Below are positions 15,780-24,486 of a DNA stretch of 64,000 nucleotides, piece after piece. The notes below the pieces were generated by a model that was given only the letters and a program-made list of their open reading frames with translations, searched no databases and was not told the DNA's origin. Source of the DNA: Streptomyces sp. SID12488 (lineage in GTDB: Bacteria; Actinomycetota; Actinomycetes; Streptomycetales; Streptomycetaceae); assembly GCF_010548275.1 (NCBI RefSeq), contig NZ_JAAGLT010000024.1:1-64000 (forward strand), written 5' to 3'. The stretch's first letter is position 1. Each line of letters opens with the position of its first letter. The position numbers were made by a program, and so were the translations under genes.

Positions 15780-18700
15780 TCACCCGACCGTCCGGGCAGG
15801 GATCGCCCCCGGTGGGAACAGCTCCAGCCGGTGGGCCAGCGCCGCCGCCTCTCCCCGGCCCGAGACGCCCAGCTTGGCCAGAATGTTGGAGACGTGGACG
15901 CTCGCCGTCTTGGGGGAGATGAAGAGTTCCCCGGCGATCTGGCGGTTGGTGCGGCCGGCGGAGACCAGGCGCAGGACGTCCCGTTCGCGGCTGGTCAGGC
16001 CCAGGGACTCCACGGGGTCCGCCGTGGGACGGGCCCGGCCCGGGGTGAGGCGGGCGCGTTGGGCGAGGCGGGTGACGGCGTCGGCGAGGGGGCGGGCGCC
16101 CAGGTGTTCGGCGACGGTGACGGACAGCCGGAGGAGTTCGGTCGCCCGGTCGCGGTCGTCGGGCGCGGCGCCGTCCGTCAGCAGTGCCTCGGCGAGGCGG
16201 TGGCGGACCCGGGCGAGGTCGTGGGGGCGGTCCAGGGCCTCGAAGGCGGTGACGAGCGGTGACCAGGTGTCGGGGGTGGCGGTGTCGTCGGCGCGCTGGA
16301 GTTCGGCGCGGACCCACTGCTCGTGGGCGAGCCAGACCGGGGCGCCCGTGGTGAGCTTCTTGGCGGTGTCGAGGATGCGGGCCAGGGTCTCGGGGCGGCC
16401 GTGCGCGGCGGTGGGCAGGGCGCGGGCGTCGGCGTCGGCGGTGGCGGCGGCCAGGAGCAACGGCCAGCCGTAGCGGTGGGTGCCGGGCGGGAAGCCGGTG
16501 TCCAGGACGTGGCCCAGTGCAGTGCGGGCGTCGGCGAGGCGGCCCTCTGCGGCAGCGAGACCGATGGTGACCAGGGCGAGCAGCAGGTCGTGCTGGGGCA
16601 TGGGGTCGTGGGTGCCGAAGTGCTCGTGCGCGATGGCCAGTTGGCGCGCGGCCTCGGGCAGGTCGCCCCGGTCCAGGGCGAGCTGGGCCAGGCAGACGGC
16701 GCCGCCGCCCTGCGGCTTGGTGCTGTGGCCGCGCCGCAGCGCGTTGGTCGCGGCGTCGGCGGCGGCGTCCCAGCGGCCGAGCGAGTACAGCGATTGGGAG
16801 AGGTTGCCCCACACCCAGGCCTCGGAGTCCAGCAGGCCGAACCTACGGGTGTACTCGATGCCCTCCTCCAGGATGGGGACGGAGTCCCGGGAGCGGCCGA
16901 CCGCTTCAAGTCCGCTGGGGAGGTTCACGTAGGCGCGTCCGGCGACGAAGAAGATGTTCTCCGCGACCGACTGTTCCTTGACCGCGCGCATCTCCGCGAA
17001 CCCGGCCTCCGTGGCACCGGCGTCGATCAGGAGGCCGCCGTGGGTGAGCCGGGCGTGCAGTTCGGTCTCGTGAGCGCCCACCATGCGGGCGTACTCGACC
17101 GCCTGCTCGGCGGCGGCGAGGGCGTCGGGGCCGGGTGAGTGCAGCATCGACCAGGCGGCGACGTTGGCCAGGACCTCGGCGTGCACCTCCGAGGGCGGCA
17201 GGCCGCGTACGAGTTCCTGGGCGGTGCCGAGTTCCTTCCAGCCGTCGCCTCGCGACTGGGCCTGGACCAGGCGGGAGCGCTGGCACCAGAACCAGGCCGC
17301 GCGCAGGGGGTCGCCGTCCTCCTCCAGGAGGTGCAGGGCGCGCTTGATGATCTTCAGGGCGCGTTCGCGCTCCCCGCACAGCCGGCCTGCGACGGCGGCC
17401 TCGGCCATGAGGTCGAGATAGCGCAGGGGGGTGGTCTCCGGGTCGCAGCCGCAGGGCGGGTAGACCTCGGTGTAGTCGACGGGACGGAGTGTGGTCCGTA
17501 CGGCCTCGGGGACGGCGTCCCACAGCTCCATCGCCCTTTCCAGGAGCCGTAGTTGCTCGGAGTACGCGTACCGGCGGCGGGCGGTGACCGAGGCGTCCAG
17601 GACGGCGGGGAGGGCCTTGGCCGGGTCGTGGGCGTGGTACCAGTAGCTGGCCAGGCGCATCGTGCGTTCGGCGGCGGGGACCAGCGTCGGGTCGGCTTCC
17701 AGGGCCTCGGCGTAGCGGCGGTTGAGGCGGGAGCGTTCGCCGGGGAGCAGGTCGTCGGCGACGGCCTCGCGGACCAGGGAGTGGCGGAAGCGGTAGCCGT
17801 CGCCAGCCGGGGTGGCGAGCAGGATGTTGGCGCCGACGGCCGAGCGCAGCGCCTCGATGAGGTCGTCCTCGGCGAGCCCGGCGACGGCGGCGAGCAGCCG
17901 GTACTCGACGGTGGAGCCGCCCTCGGCGACGATCCGGGCGACCCGCTGGGCGCTCTCGGGCAGGCTCTCGACGCGGACGAGGAGAAGGTCGCGGAGGGTG
18001 TCGGTGAGCCGGGTGCGGCAGCCCTCGTGGGCGGCGACGGCGAGTTCCTCGACGAAGAAGGCGTTGCCGTCGGAGCGGTCGAAGATCTCGTCGACCTGGG
18101 CCGGTTCGGGTTCGGCGGCGAGGATACCGGCGATCTGGCGGCCCACTTCGGCGCGGTTGAACCGGCTCAGCTCGATCCGGCGGACGGTGCGCAGCCGGTC
18201 CAGTTCGGCGAGCAGGGGGCGCAGCGGGTGGCGGCGGTGGATGTCGTCGGCGCGGTAGGTGGCGAGGACGACGAGGCGGCCGGTGCGCAGGGTGCGGAAG
18301 AGGTAGGCGAGGAGGTGGCGGGTGGAGGCGTCGGCCCAGTGGAGGTCTTCGAGGGCGACGACGACCGTGCGGTCGGCGGCGACGCGTTCCAGGAGGCGCG
18401 CGGTGAGTTCGAAGAGGCGGGCCATGCCCTCCTCGTCGTGCCGTCCGGCGCCGGTCTCGCCCAACTCGGGCAGCAGCCGGGCCAGTTCCTCCTCCTGCCC
18501 GGCAGCGGCGGCGGCCAACTCGTCGGGCAGCGCGCGCAGCAGGGCGCGCAGGGCGGTGGAGAAGGGCGCGAAGGGCAGCCCGTCGGCGCCTATCTCGACG
18601 CAGCCGCCGAGCGCGACGACGGCGCCCCGGCCGGAGGCCGCGTCGGCGAACTCCTCGACCAGCCGTGTCTTGCCGACTCCGGCCTCTCCGCCGAGCAGCA

Positions 18701-18833
18701 ACGCCTGCGGCTCACCGGCGGCGGCGCGGGCGAGCGCGTCGTGCAACACCCCCAACTCATCGGCGCGACCGACGAACACCGGACAGACGGACCTGGTCTC
18801 CACGGGCCAGAGCATCGCACAGGGCTCTGACAT
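15780..18833 (-). CDS. Large AAA-type LuxR-family transcriptional regulator (LAL-like)
   Basis: This roughly 1017-aa regulator has an N-terminal STAND/AAA ATPase with Walker A GGEAGVGKTRLV (about residue 45) and Walker B-like VVVALEDLHWAD, a long TPR-like helical middle, and a C-terminal LuxR helix-turn-helix (LTSRERDVLRLVSAGRTNRQ ... KTASVHVSNILAKLG). Such proteins bind DNA through the C-terminus and are thought to be switched by nucleotide and an inducer. The start is uncertain: ATG 18833 (MSEPCAM) is used, with ATG 18815 and GTG 18803 as alternatives. The open frame to 19001 has no ribosome binding site. Targets unknown. Confidence 0.9.
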   Translation of the reverse strand: MSEPCAMLWPVETRSVCPVFVGRADELGVLHDALARAAAGEPQALLLGGEAGVGKTRLVEEFADAASGRGAVVALGGCVEIGADGLPFAPFSTALRALLRALPDELAAAAAGQEEELARLLPELGETGAGRHDEEGMARLFELTARLLERVAADRTVVVALEDLHWADASTRHLLAYLFRTLRTGRLVVLATYRADDIHRRHPLRPLLAELDRLRTVRRIELSRFNRAEVGRQIAGILAAEPEPAQVDEIFDRSDGNAFFVEELAVAAHEGCRTRLTDTLRDLLLVRVESLPESAQRVARIVAEGGSTVEYRLLAAVAGLAEDDLIEALRSAVGANILLATPAGDGYRFRHSLVREAVADDLLPGERSRLNRRYAEALEADPTLVPAAERTMRLASYWYHAHDPAKALPAVLDASVTARRRYAYSEQLRLLERAMELWDAVPEAVRTTLRPVDYTEVYPPCGCDPETTPLRYLDLMAEAAVAGRLCGERERALKIIKRALHLLEEDGDPLRAAWFWCQRSRLVQAQSRGDGWKELGTAQELVRGLPPSEVHAEVLANVAAWSMLHSPGPDALAAAEQAVEYARMVGAHETELHARLTHGGLLIDAGATEAGFAEMRAVKEQSVAENIFFVAGRAYVNLPSGLEAVGRSRDSVPILEEGIEYTRRFGLLDSEAWVWGNLSQSLYSLGRWDAAADAATNALRRGHSTKPQGGGAVCLAQLALDRGDLPEAARQLAIAHEHFGTHDPMPQHDLLLALVTIGLAAAEGRLADARTALGHVLDTGFPPGTHRYGWPLLLAAATADADARALPTAAHGRPETLARILDTAKKLTTGAPVWLAHEQWVRAELQRADDTATPDTWSPLVTAFEALDRPHDLARVRHRLAEALLTDGAAPDDRDRATELLRLSVTVAEHLGARPLADAVTRLAQRARLTPGRARPTADPVESLGLTSRERDVLRLVSAGRTNRQIAGELFISPKTASVHVSNILAKLGVSGRGEAAALAHRLELFPPGAIPARTVG

Positions 18834-18997
18834 CGCGGGACTGGTTATCGAGCCGATGGACGCGGCGGTGGGCGACGTGCCGGACGGGCCGGTCACCGTG
18901 ACGGCGACCGGCCCGTTGCGGGTCGTGGGGTGGACGGCCGCGGCGGGCGCGGGGAGGAGCGCCGCCGTGGGAGAACCGTCCGCCCGTCCCCCGGTGC

Positions 18998-19183
18998 TCA
19001 CGCGGCCCGGGTGAACCAGTGCCGGCGCGTGCGGTCGGTATGCACCTCGCCCTCGGCGGCCCGGCCGACTGCCTCGCGGCGGGCGGCACGGGCGCTGCGG
19101 ACCGCTTCGCGGGCCAGGCGCTCGTCCGCGGCCTCGCGGCGCAGTTCGGCGGAACGGATCTGGTGGAGTTCGTACTCGAACAT
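18998..19183 (-). CDS. Small charged conserved protein of unknown function
   Basis: This 61-aa, Arg/Ala/Glu-rich protein (MFEYELHQIRSAELRREA ...) is predicted to be one long helix with a basic C-terminus. I recognise similar short proteins starting MFEYE in other Streptomyces. ATG at 19183 is preceded by GAGGGG at good spacing. It lies 164 bp upstream of the LuxR gene on the same strand. No domain or function can be assigned. Confidence 0.7.
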   Translation of the reverse strand: MFEYELHQIRSAELRREAADERLAREAVRSARAARREAVGRAAEGEVHTDRTRRHWFTRAA

Positions 19184-19300
19184 GTGATGCCCCTCGGGTC
19201 CTGGCGAGTTCGGTCGGTCATCGCTTTCTGCGATGTCTCAACCTTCGTCTCCCAGGGGGGTCCGCCACATCGGGAGAGTTCCGCATCTTCCGAGGGGGTG

Positions 19301-19367
19301 GGGGCCTTAGAAACAGAAGAAGGGCCCCAGGCGGGCCGTAAGGTGCTTACGACCGGCCTAAGGCCCC
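19301..19367. terminator. Nested hairpin region after the 19397-20020 gene
   Basis: GGGGCCTTAG (19301-19310) pairs with CTAAGGCCCC (19358-19367), and inside it GGCCGTAAG/CTTAC...GGCC forms a second hairpin. On the minus strand it starts 29 bases after the stop codon of the membrane protein, so termination is the simplest role. The nested layout is unusual. Confidence 0.5.
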
Positions 19368-19396
19368 TCATGACCTGCGGTGATTCCGCTCCCGTG

Positions 19397-20020
19397 TCAG
19401 GGTGCCGACGGCAGGCTCAGCAGTACGTCGGTGTACTTCAGGACCGCGAGGAGCAGTCCGAGGATGCCGAGGGCGACTCCCGCCCAGGAGACCGACTTGA
19501 TCCAGGCGGCCTGCGGCTTCGCCGGGGTGCCGAACGCGGGCCGGGCGAGGGCCGCGACACCGACGAGCAGTCCGAGCAGAGCGAAGATGCCGCCCCACAG
19601 CGCGGTGGTCTGCCAGGCGTCGCCGTAGACCTCCTTGATCTGGGTGGCGACGCTCGCGGACGACGCGGTCTGCAGCTGGCCGACGAGCGTCTCGCGCGCA
19701 CCGGCCACCGTGCCCAGCCAGCTGCCGGTCAGGGAGACGAAGCCGAGCACGGCGGACGCGACGGCGGCAGCGCCCTGGCCCACGCCGGAGGGACCTTCCT
19801 GCTCGGCCGCGAGGGCCGCCGCCTCCAGTTCCGCGAGGTCGTCGCCCTCGTACTCGTCCGCGTCGCCCAGAACTTCGGTCTCGGCCTCGGTCTCGGCCGC
19901 GGCCTCCGCCGGCTGCTCGTCCTTGGTGATGTCCACCGTCTCCGCACCGCTCTTCACGTCATCGCTCTTCGCCTCGGTACCGGTCTCGGCGCCGGTCTCG
20001 TCTGCTGTCTTGGTTCCCAT
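19397..20020 (-). CDS. Membrane protein of unknown function with acidic N-terminus
   Basis: The 207-aa protein has a highly acidic, Thr/Ala/Glu-rich N-terminal half (about residues 1-85, with repeats such as AETEAETE) and then about three hydrophobic segments (GAAAVASAVLGFVSLTGSWLG as a partly hydrophobic helix, WGGIFALLGLLVGVAAL, VALGILGLLLAVL). This suggests a cytoplasmic acidic tail on a small membrane domain. ATG 20020 (MGTKTADETG) is chosen because the upstream frame is Arg-rich and shows no conservation. No family was recognised. Confidence 0.7.
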   Translation of the reverse strand: MGTKTADETGAETGTEAKSDDVKSGAETVDITKDEQPAEAAAETEAETEVLGDADEYEGDDLAELEAAALAAEQEGPSGVGQGAAAVASAVLGFVSLTGSWLGTVAGARETLVGQLQTASSASVATQIKEVYGDAWQTTALWGGIFALLGLLVGVAALARPAFGTPAKPQAAWIKSVSWAGVALGILGLLLAVLKYTDVLLSLPSAP

Positions 20021-20055
20021 GCCTCGCACCGTACGGACGTCGTCTGAGAAGTTCC

Positions 20056-20631
20056 TTAATGATCCTTGTGAGCGGCACGCGCGCGTGCGTCGTGCCACTC
20101 GGGCGCGAGTACCGACCAGATCTCGGTGTCCGCGCGGACACCCCGGTGCGGGTAGTTCTCCCGCAGCAGGGCCTCACGGCTCATGCCCAGTCGCCGCGCC
20201 ACGTTGATGCTCGATTCGTTGACGGACGACGCGTGCCACTCCACACGGTGCATGCCACGTTCGTCAATCGCCCAGTCGATGAGGACACGTATCGCGCGCG
20301 TGATCAGTCCGCGTCCGGTGCCTGCCGGTTCCAGCCAGCAGCCGACCTCGCAGTTGCCGTGTTCCGCGCTGAAGTTGAGGAACAGCACTCCGCCGACGAG
20401 CTTCCCGTCCAGCCAGATCCCGTGCAGCGACCCGGTGTCGGCGGCGCGCTGATCGGCGTACCGCTGGAGTTGCTCCCGCGCGGAGTCGAGGTCCGTGGAC
20501 TTCATGCCGAAGGGGATGTGCCGGGTGATGAAGTCCCGCCCCCGGTCGAGGTGGGCGAGGAACTCCTCGGCGTGCCAGGGCTCCAGGGGCCGAAGTTCCG
20601 CGCCGTCGTCACCCAGGGATATCGCGTACAT
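20056..20631 (-). CDS. GNAT-family N-acetyltransferase, RimJ/RimL type
   Basis: The 191-aa protein fits the acetyl-CoA-dependent GNAT fold of the ribosomal-protein/amino-acid acetyltransferase type (Acetyltransf_3): LRPLEPWHAEEF near the N-terminus, the central strand GGVLFLNFSAEHGNCEVGCW, the acetyl-CoA loop region AGTGRGLITRAI and RRLGMSREALLREN near the end. The acceptor is unknown. It starts 23 bases inside the 3' end of the MMPL gene, so the two are probably translationally coupled. Confidence 0.88.
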   Translation of the reverse strand: MYAISLGDDGAELRPLEPWHAEEFLAHLDRGRDFITRHIPFGMKSTDLDSAREQLQRYADQRAADTGSLHGIWLDGKLVGGVLFLNFSAEHGNCEVGCWLEPAGTGRGLITRAIRVLIDWAIDERGMHRVEWHASSVNESSINVARRLGMSREALLRENYPHRGVRADTEIWSVLAPEWHDARARAAHKDH

Positions 20632-22900
20632 CCTGCGGTCGCTCCTTCACCAGTACGTCCATGGCGTCCATGTCGAGTGCGTCGAGTACGTCCGGAATGC
20701 TCGCACGGGCGGGCTCCCCGAGGCCCGGCATTTGCGCGGCTGCGCTCCGGCACTCGGGCGGCTCGATGCTGATGCGCGGCAGGCGCCGGTCCAGCCAGCG
20801 GGGCAGCCACCAGTTGGCGCCGCCGAGCAGGTGCATCAGCGCGGGCACCAGGAGCGTACGCAGGACGAAGGCATCGAGGGCGACGGCGGCGGCCAGGGCG
20901 ATGCCGAACATGGCGATCACGCGGTCGCCGGAGAGGACGAAGGCGAGGAAGACGGAGATCATGATGACGGCCGCGGAGTTGATCACGCGGCTGGTCTCGG
21001 CGAGGCCGACCCGGACGGCCCGCCGGTTGTCGCCGGTCTCCAGCCACTCCTCGTACATCCGGCTGACCAGGAAGACCTGGTAGTCCATGGAGAGCCCGAA
21101 GAGGACCGACACCATGATGACCGGCAGGAACGGCTCGATCGGGCCCGCGCTGCCGAGGCCCAGCAGTTCGCTGCCCCAGCCCCACTGGAAGATCGCGACG
21201 ACGACTCCGAACGCGGAGGCGACGGCGGCGACGTTCATCACGGCGGCCTTGAGCGGGATGCCGATCGAGCGGAACGCGAGCAGGAGCAGCAGACAGCCCA
21301 GGCCGATCACGACACCGACGAACAGCGGCAACTTGCCGACGATCACATCCGCGAAGTCGTCGTAGCTCGCCGTGACCCCGCCGACATGCAGGTCGAGCGA
21401 GGTGCCGGTCTCCGCGCGCGGGAGGACCGTCCCGCGCAGCCGCTCCACCAGGTCACTGGTCCGCGCGGACTGCGGGGCGGACTCCGGTACGACGGTGAGG
21501 TAGCCGGTGGAGCCGTCCGCGCTGTAGGTGACCGGCGAGGACGACGCGACGCCCTCGGTGGTCCGGAGGGTCGCGGCGAGGTTGTCGAGGACGAGCTTGT
21601 CCTCGGCGTCGGAGACGGGCGTCACGAGGGTGAGCGGGCCGTTGACGCCGGGCCCGAAGCCGTCGGCGAGGAGGTCGTAGGCCTGGCGTGTGGTCGTCGC
21701 CTTCGGGTTGTTCCCCTGGTCGGAGGTACCGAGGTGGAGCGAGAGCGTGGGCAGGGCGAGCAGTGCGATGACAACCAGTGCGGCGGCGCCGAGCGCCTTG
21801 GGGTGGCGCTCGACGAACACGGACCAGCGGGCGGCGAACCCGGTGGGCAGCTCCGGCTCGGGCCCGCGCTCGGCCAGCCTGCGCCGCTCTCGCCGGCTGA
21901 GGGCGCGCGGCCCGGTGAACGACAGCAGGGCGGGGAGCAGGGTCACAGAGGCCGCGACGGTCAGGATCACCGTCAGGGAGGCCGCGATCGCGACCCCGTT
22001 GAGGAAGCCCAGCCGCAGGATCAGCATCCCGAGCAGCGCGATGCAAACGGTCGCACCCGCGAAGACGACGGCTCGTCCGGTGGTCGTGACGGCGTTGATG
22101 GCGGCTTCGGTGACGGACAGGCCGCGCTTGAGACCGCGCCGGTGCCTGGTGACGATGAACAGCGCGTAGTCGATGCCCACGCCGAGCCCGATCAGCATGC
22201 CGAGCATCGGCGCGAAGTCGGCGACGGTCATCGTGTGTCCGAGCAGCACGATCCCGGCGTACGCCGTGCCGACACTGACCAGGGCGGTGGCGATGGGCAG
22301 CAGGGAGGCGGCGAGCGAGCCGAAGGCCAGGAACAGCACGAGGGCCGCGACGACCACGCCGACGGCCTCGGCGAGGTGCCCGCCGGACGACTCGGTGAGC
22401 GCGATGGCGCTGCCGCCCAGCTCCACCTGGAGCCCGTCGGCCCGCGCCGCCTCGGCCGCGCCCACGACGCCCCGCGCCTCGCTCTCGCCGATGTCGTCGG
22501 CGGACTTGTCGAAGGTGACGGTGGCGTAGGCGGTATGCCCGTCGGCGCTGATCCGGCTCCCGCCGCGGCCCTCGTAGGGGCTGACGACCGAGGCCACTCC
22601 GGGCAGGTCGGCGATGCGGTCCAGGGTGCGGGTCATCGTCTGCTCGACGTCGGCGGCGCGGACCGTGCCGGAGCCGGAGGCCGTGTGCCAGACGACGGTG
22701 TCGGTGTCGCCGCCCAGACCGGGGAAACCTTTCTCCAGGAGCTGGGTGGCGCGGCCCGACTCGGTGCCGGGGACTTCGTAGTCGTTCGAGTACGCCGAGC
22801 CCACGACGGCTGCGGCGGCGGTCACCCCGGCGAAGGCGGCGAGCCAGATCAGAACGACGACGAGGCGGTGCCTGACACACCAGCGTGCGAGGACTGCCAC
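20609..22900 (-). CDS. MMPL/RND-superfamily membrane transporter
   Basis: The 763-aa protein has the two-fold RND layout: one N-terminal helix (VVVLIWLAAFAGVTAAAAVV), a large extracellular domain, a block of helices including GMLIGLGVGIDYALFIVTRHR, a second domain, and a second block including MVSVLFGLSMDYQVFLVSR. The GIDYALF and SMDYQVF motifs are diagnostic of the MMPL family, which exports lipids or drugs using the proton gradient. GTG 22900 is chosen (AGGGAG 7 bases upstream); the frame before it is Cys/Ser-rich and unlikely. The 3' end overlaps the GNAT gene. Confidence 0.9.
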   Translation of the reverse strand: MAVLARWCVRHRLVVVLIWLAAFAGVTAAAAVVGSAYSNDYEVPGTESGRATQLLEKGFPGLGGDTDTVVWHTASGSGTVRAADVEQTMTRTLDRIADLPGVASVVSPYEGRGGSRISADGHTAYATVTFDKSADDIGESEARGVVGAAEAARADGLQVELGGSAIALTESSGGHLAEAVGVVVAALVLFLAFGSLAASLLPIATALVSVGTAYAGIVLLGHTMTVADFAPMLGMLIGLGVGIDYALFIVTRHRRGLKRGLSVTEAAINAVTTTGRAVVFAGATVCIALLGMLILRLGFLNGVAIAASLTVILTVAASVTLLPALLSFTGPRALSRRERRRLAERGPEPELPTGFAARWSVFVERHPKALGAAALVVIALLALPTLSLHLGTSDQGNNPKATTTRQAYDLLADGFGPGVNGPLTLVTPVSDAEDKLVLDNLAATLRTTEGVASSSPVTYSADGSTGYLTVVPESAPQSARTSDLVERLRGTVLPRAETGTSLDLHVGGVTASYDDFADVIVGKLPLFVGVVIGLGCLLLLLAFRSIGIPLKAAVMNVAAVASAFGVVVAIFQWGWGSELLGLGSAGPIEPFLPVIMVSVLFGLSMDYQVFLVSRMYEEWLETGDNRRAVRVGLAETSRVINSAAVIMISVFLAFVLSGDRVIAMFGIALAAAVALDAFVLRTLLVPALMHLLGGANWWLPRWLDRRLPRISIEPPECRSAAAQMPGLGEPARASIPDVLDALDMDAMDVLVKERPQDVRDIPG

Positions 22901-23094
22901 AGACGTGCTCCCTGAACGAAAGGTGGATCTTTGACCGGGAGCAGTCGTGAATGAACAGAACGGCCCGCAAAGAAACGAACAAAGGCAAGAGAGATGCCGA
23001 ACCACTGTCGCAGGCGATGGTGATCGTTTATGGCGTTAGTGCCTTTACTCACAAGACTGCGAGTCACATCACAGGACAATCACATGAACTTTGT

Positions 23095-23124
23095 CGTCTG
23101 AATACGTCTGAATGCGTCTGAACG
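23095..23124. repeat. Three phased 10-bp repeats upstream of the MMPL gene
   Basis: CGTCTGAATA, CGTCTGAATG and CGTCTGAACG follow one another exactly, a spacing of one DNA turn. They lie about 195 bp before the MMPL start and just after the 3' end of the neighbouring gene. Phased direct repeats of this kind are often activator sites; the role here is inferred. Confidence 0.55.
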
Positions 23125-23130
23125 CATGGC

Positions 23131-23412
23131 TCAGTCGAACTGGTCGCCGAGCGCCATCACCATCACACCGATGATCAGCAGCCACAGGGCCCGTCGGGTG
23201 CGCCCCCGCGCCCCCAGCACCGACGCGAGCCCGCAGACGGCGGCGCCGAAGGCGTACGCGCCGGGTACGAGCACGGGCGCGGAGCCCGTGAGACGGAGCG
23301 TCGAGGCCGCGAGCCCCACGAGGGCCAGCAGTGCCCCGGTCCCGGTCGCCGTCCAGCGGGCGCGCCGCGCGTCTTCGTACTCCTCCTCGTACTCCTCCGC
23401 GTTCTCGTCCAT
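23131..23412 (-). CDS. Small membrane protein of unknown function
   Basis: This 93-aa protein has an acidic start (MDENAEEYEEEYEDARRAR) followed by three hydrophobic segments (GALLALVGLAAST, YAFGAAVCGLASVLG, LWLLIIGVMVMALG). ATG 23412 begins the acidic part; the longer frame from 23469 adds an unconserved segment. It is probably transcribed alone: the MMPL gene downstream is 230 bp away with its own repeats. No function can be given. Confidence 0.7.
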   Translation of the reverse strand: MDENAEEYEEEYEDARRARWTATGTGALLALVGLAASTLRLTGSAPVLVPGAYAFGAAVCGLASVLGARGRTRRALWLLIIGVMVMALGDQFD

Positions 23413-23605
23413 GGCGCGGGAGCGTAGCGCGTCTGCCTGAGAATTCGGATGCGGACGCAGGATGCCCACTGCTAGCGTCCGGCCGTCGACTGTCCGTATC
23501 CGGCTTTTCGCCGTCTCCCCGAGCAGGTGCGTTGTTTGAAGGTCCGACCGAGCTCCGACGCCTTCCGTTCTTTCTCATCACAGAACCCGAGGAGCCCGTT
23601 CACCG

Positions 23606-24418
23606 ATGTCCGACATCACATCCAGGACCTCGAACGACCGTCCCGACCCGCTGGCTGAGCGGCTGAACCACCCCGACTACCCGCGCAGCAGCCGGTACGA
23701 CGCCCGCTGGACCATCGACAACCAGATGGGCCCGCACGCCCTGTGGCTGCTGGAGTGGCTGGCCCCCGCGCTCGGCCTCGACACCCTCCCGCCGGGCGCC
23801 CGCGTGCTCGACCTGGGCTGCGGCAAGGCCATGACGTCCGTCTTCCTCGCCAAGGAGTACGACGTCCAGGTCACCGCCGCCGACCTGTGGATCGAGCCCG
23901 CCAAGAACGCGCGCCGCATCAATGAGGCGGGCGTCACCGACCGGGTGCTGCCCGTGTTCGCCGAGGCTCACCGACTGCCGTTCGGCGACGGGTCGTTCGA
24001 TGCGATCGTGAGCATCGACGCGTACCAGTACTTCGGCACGAACGACCTGTATCTGCCCAGCCTCACCCGGCTGCTGAAGCCGGGCGGGCGGATCGGAGTC
24101 GTCGTACCGGCGCTGCGCGAGGAGTTGGTCGGCGTGGAGCCGCCGGAGCACCTCAAGCCGTTCTGGGACCCGGGGTTCTGGTCGTTCCACACCGCCGACT
24201 GGTGGCGGCGGCAGTGGACGCGCAGCGGTGCCGTGACGGTGGAGGCCGCCGACTGGCTGCCGGACGGCTGGCGCGACTGGCTGCTGTGGAGCGAGGTCTG
24301 CGCCGAGGAGAGCACCGAGGAGTTCATGGCGGGCATGGCCCGCGACTCGGTGGAGCTGGTGCGTGCCGACCAGGGCCGGTCCCTGGGCTTCGTACGGGTC
24401 GTGGGGCGTCGTACGTAA
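23606..24418 (+). CDS. SAM-dependent methyltransferase (class I)
   Basis: The 270-aa protein has the Rossmann-like methyltransferase fold, with motif I VLDLGCGKAM (about residue 67), the acidic residue after strand 2 (TAADLW), motif IV-like FDAIVSIDAY and LKPGGRIGVVVP. The substrate is not evident; tryptophan-rich C-terminal segments (DWWRRQW, DGWRDWLLW) suggest a small-molecule substrate. It stands alone and converges on gatB, from which it is separated by a strong bidirectional terminator. Confidence 0.88.
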   Translation: MSDITSRTSNDRPDPLAERLNHPDYPRSSRYDARWTIDNQMGPHALWLLEWLAPALGLDTLPPGARVLDLGCGKAMTSVFLAKEYDVQVTAADLWIEPAKNARRINEAGVTDRVLPVFAEAHRLPFGDGSFDAIVSIDAYQYFGTNDLYLPSLTRLLKPGGRIGVVVPALREELVGVEPPEHLKPFWDPGFWSFHTADWWRRQWTRSGAVTVEAADWLPDGWRDWLLWSEVCAEESTEEFMAGMARDSVELVRADQGRSLGFVRVVGRRT

Positions 24419-24430
24419 CCTGACAACAGC

Positions 24431-24464
24431 TGAGGGGCGCATCGGGTTTCCGATGCGCCCCTCA
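24431..24464. terminator. Bidirectional terminator between the methyltransferase gene and gatB
   Basis: A perfect 14-bp stem (TGAGGGGCGCATCG and complement) with a six-base loop lies between the two convergent stop codons, 12 and 22 bases from them. Confidence 0.85.
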
Positions 24465-24486
24465 GGTGCTGCTCGTACTGCTTGGC

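Noticed and set aside
20495..22915. Plus-strand open frame of 806 codons
   Set aside because: It is opposite the MMPL gene, rich in Arg/Gln/Gly/Asp, and has no membrane segments or motifs.
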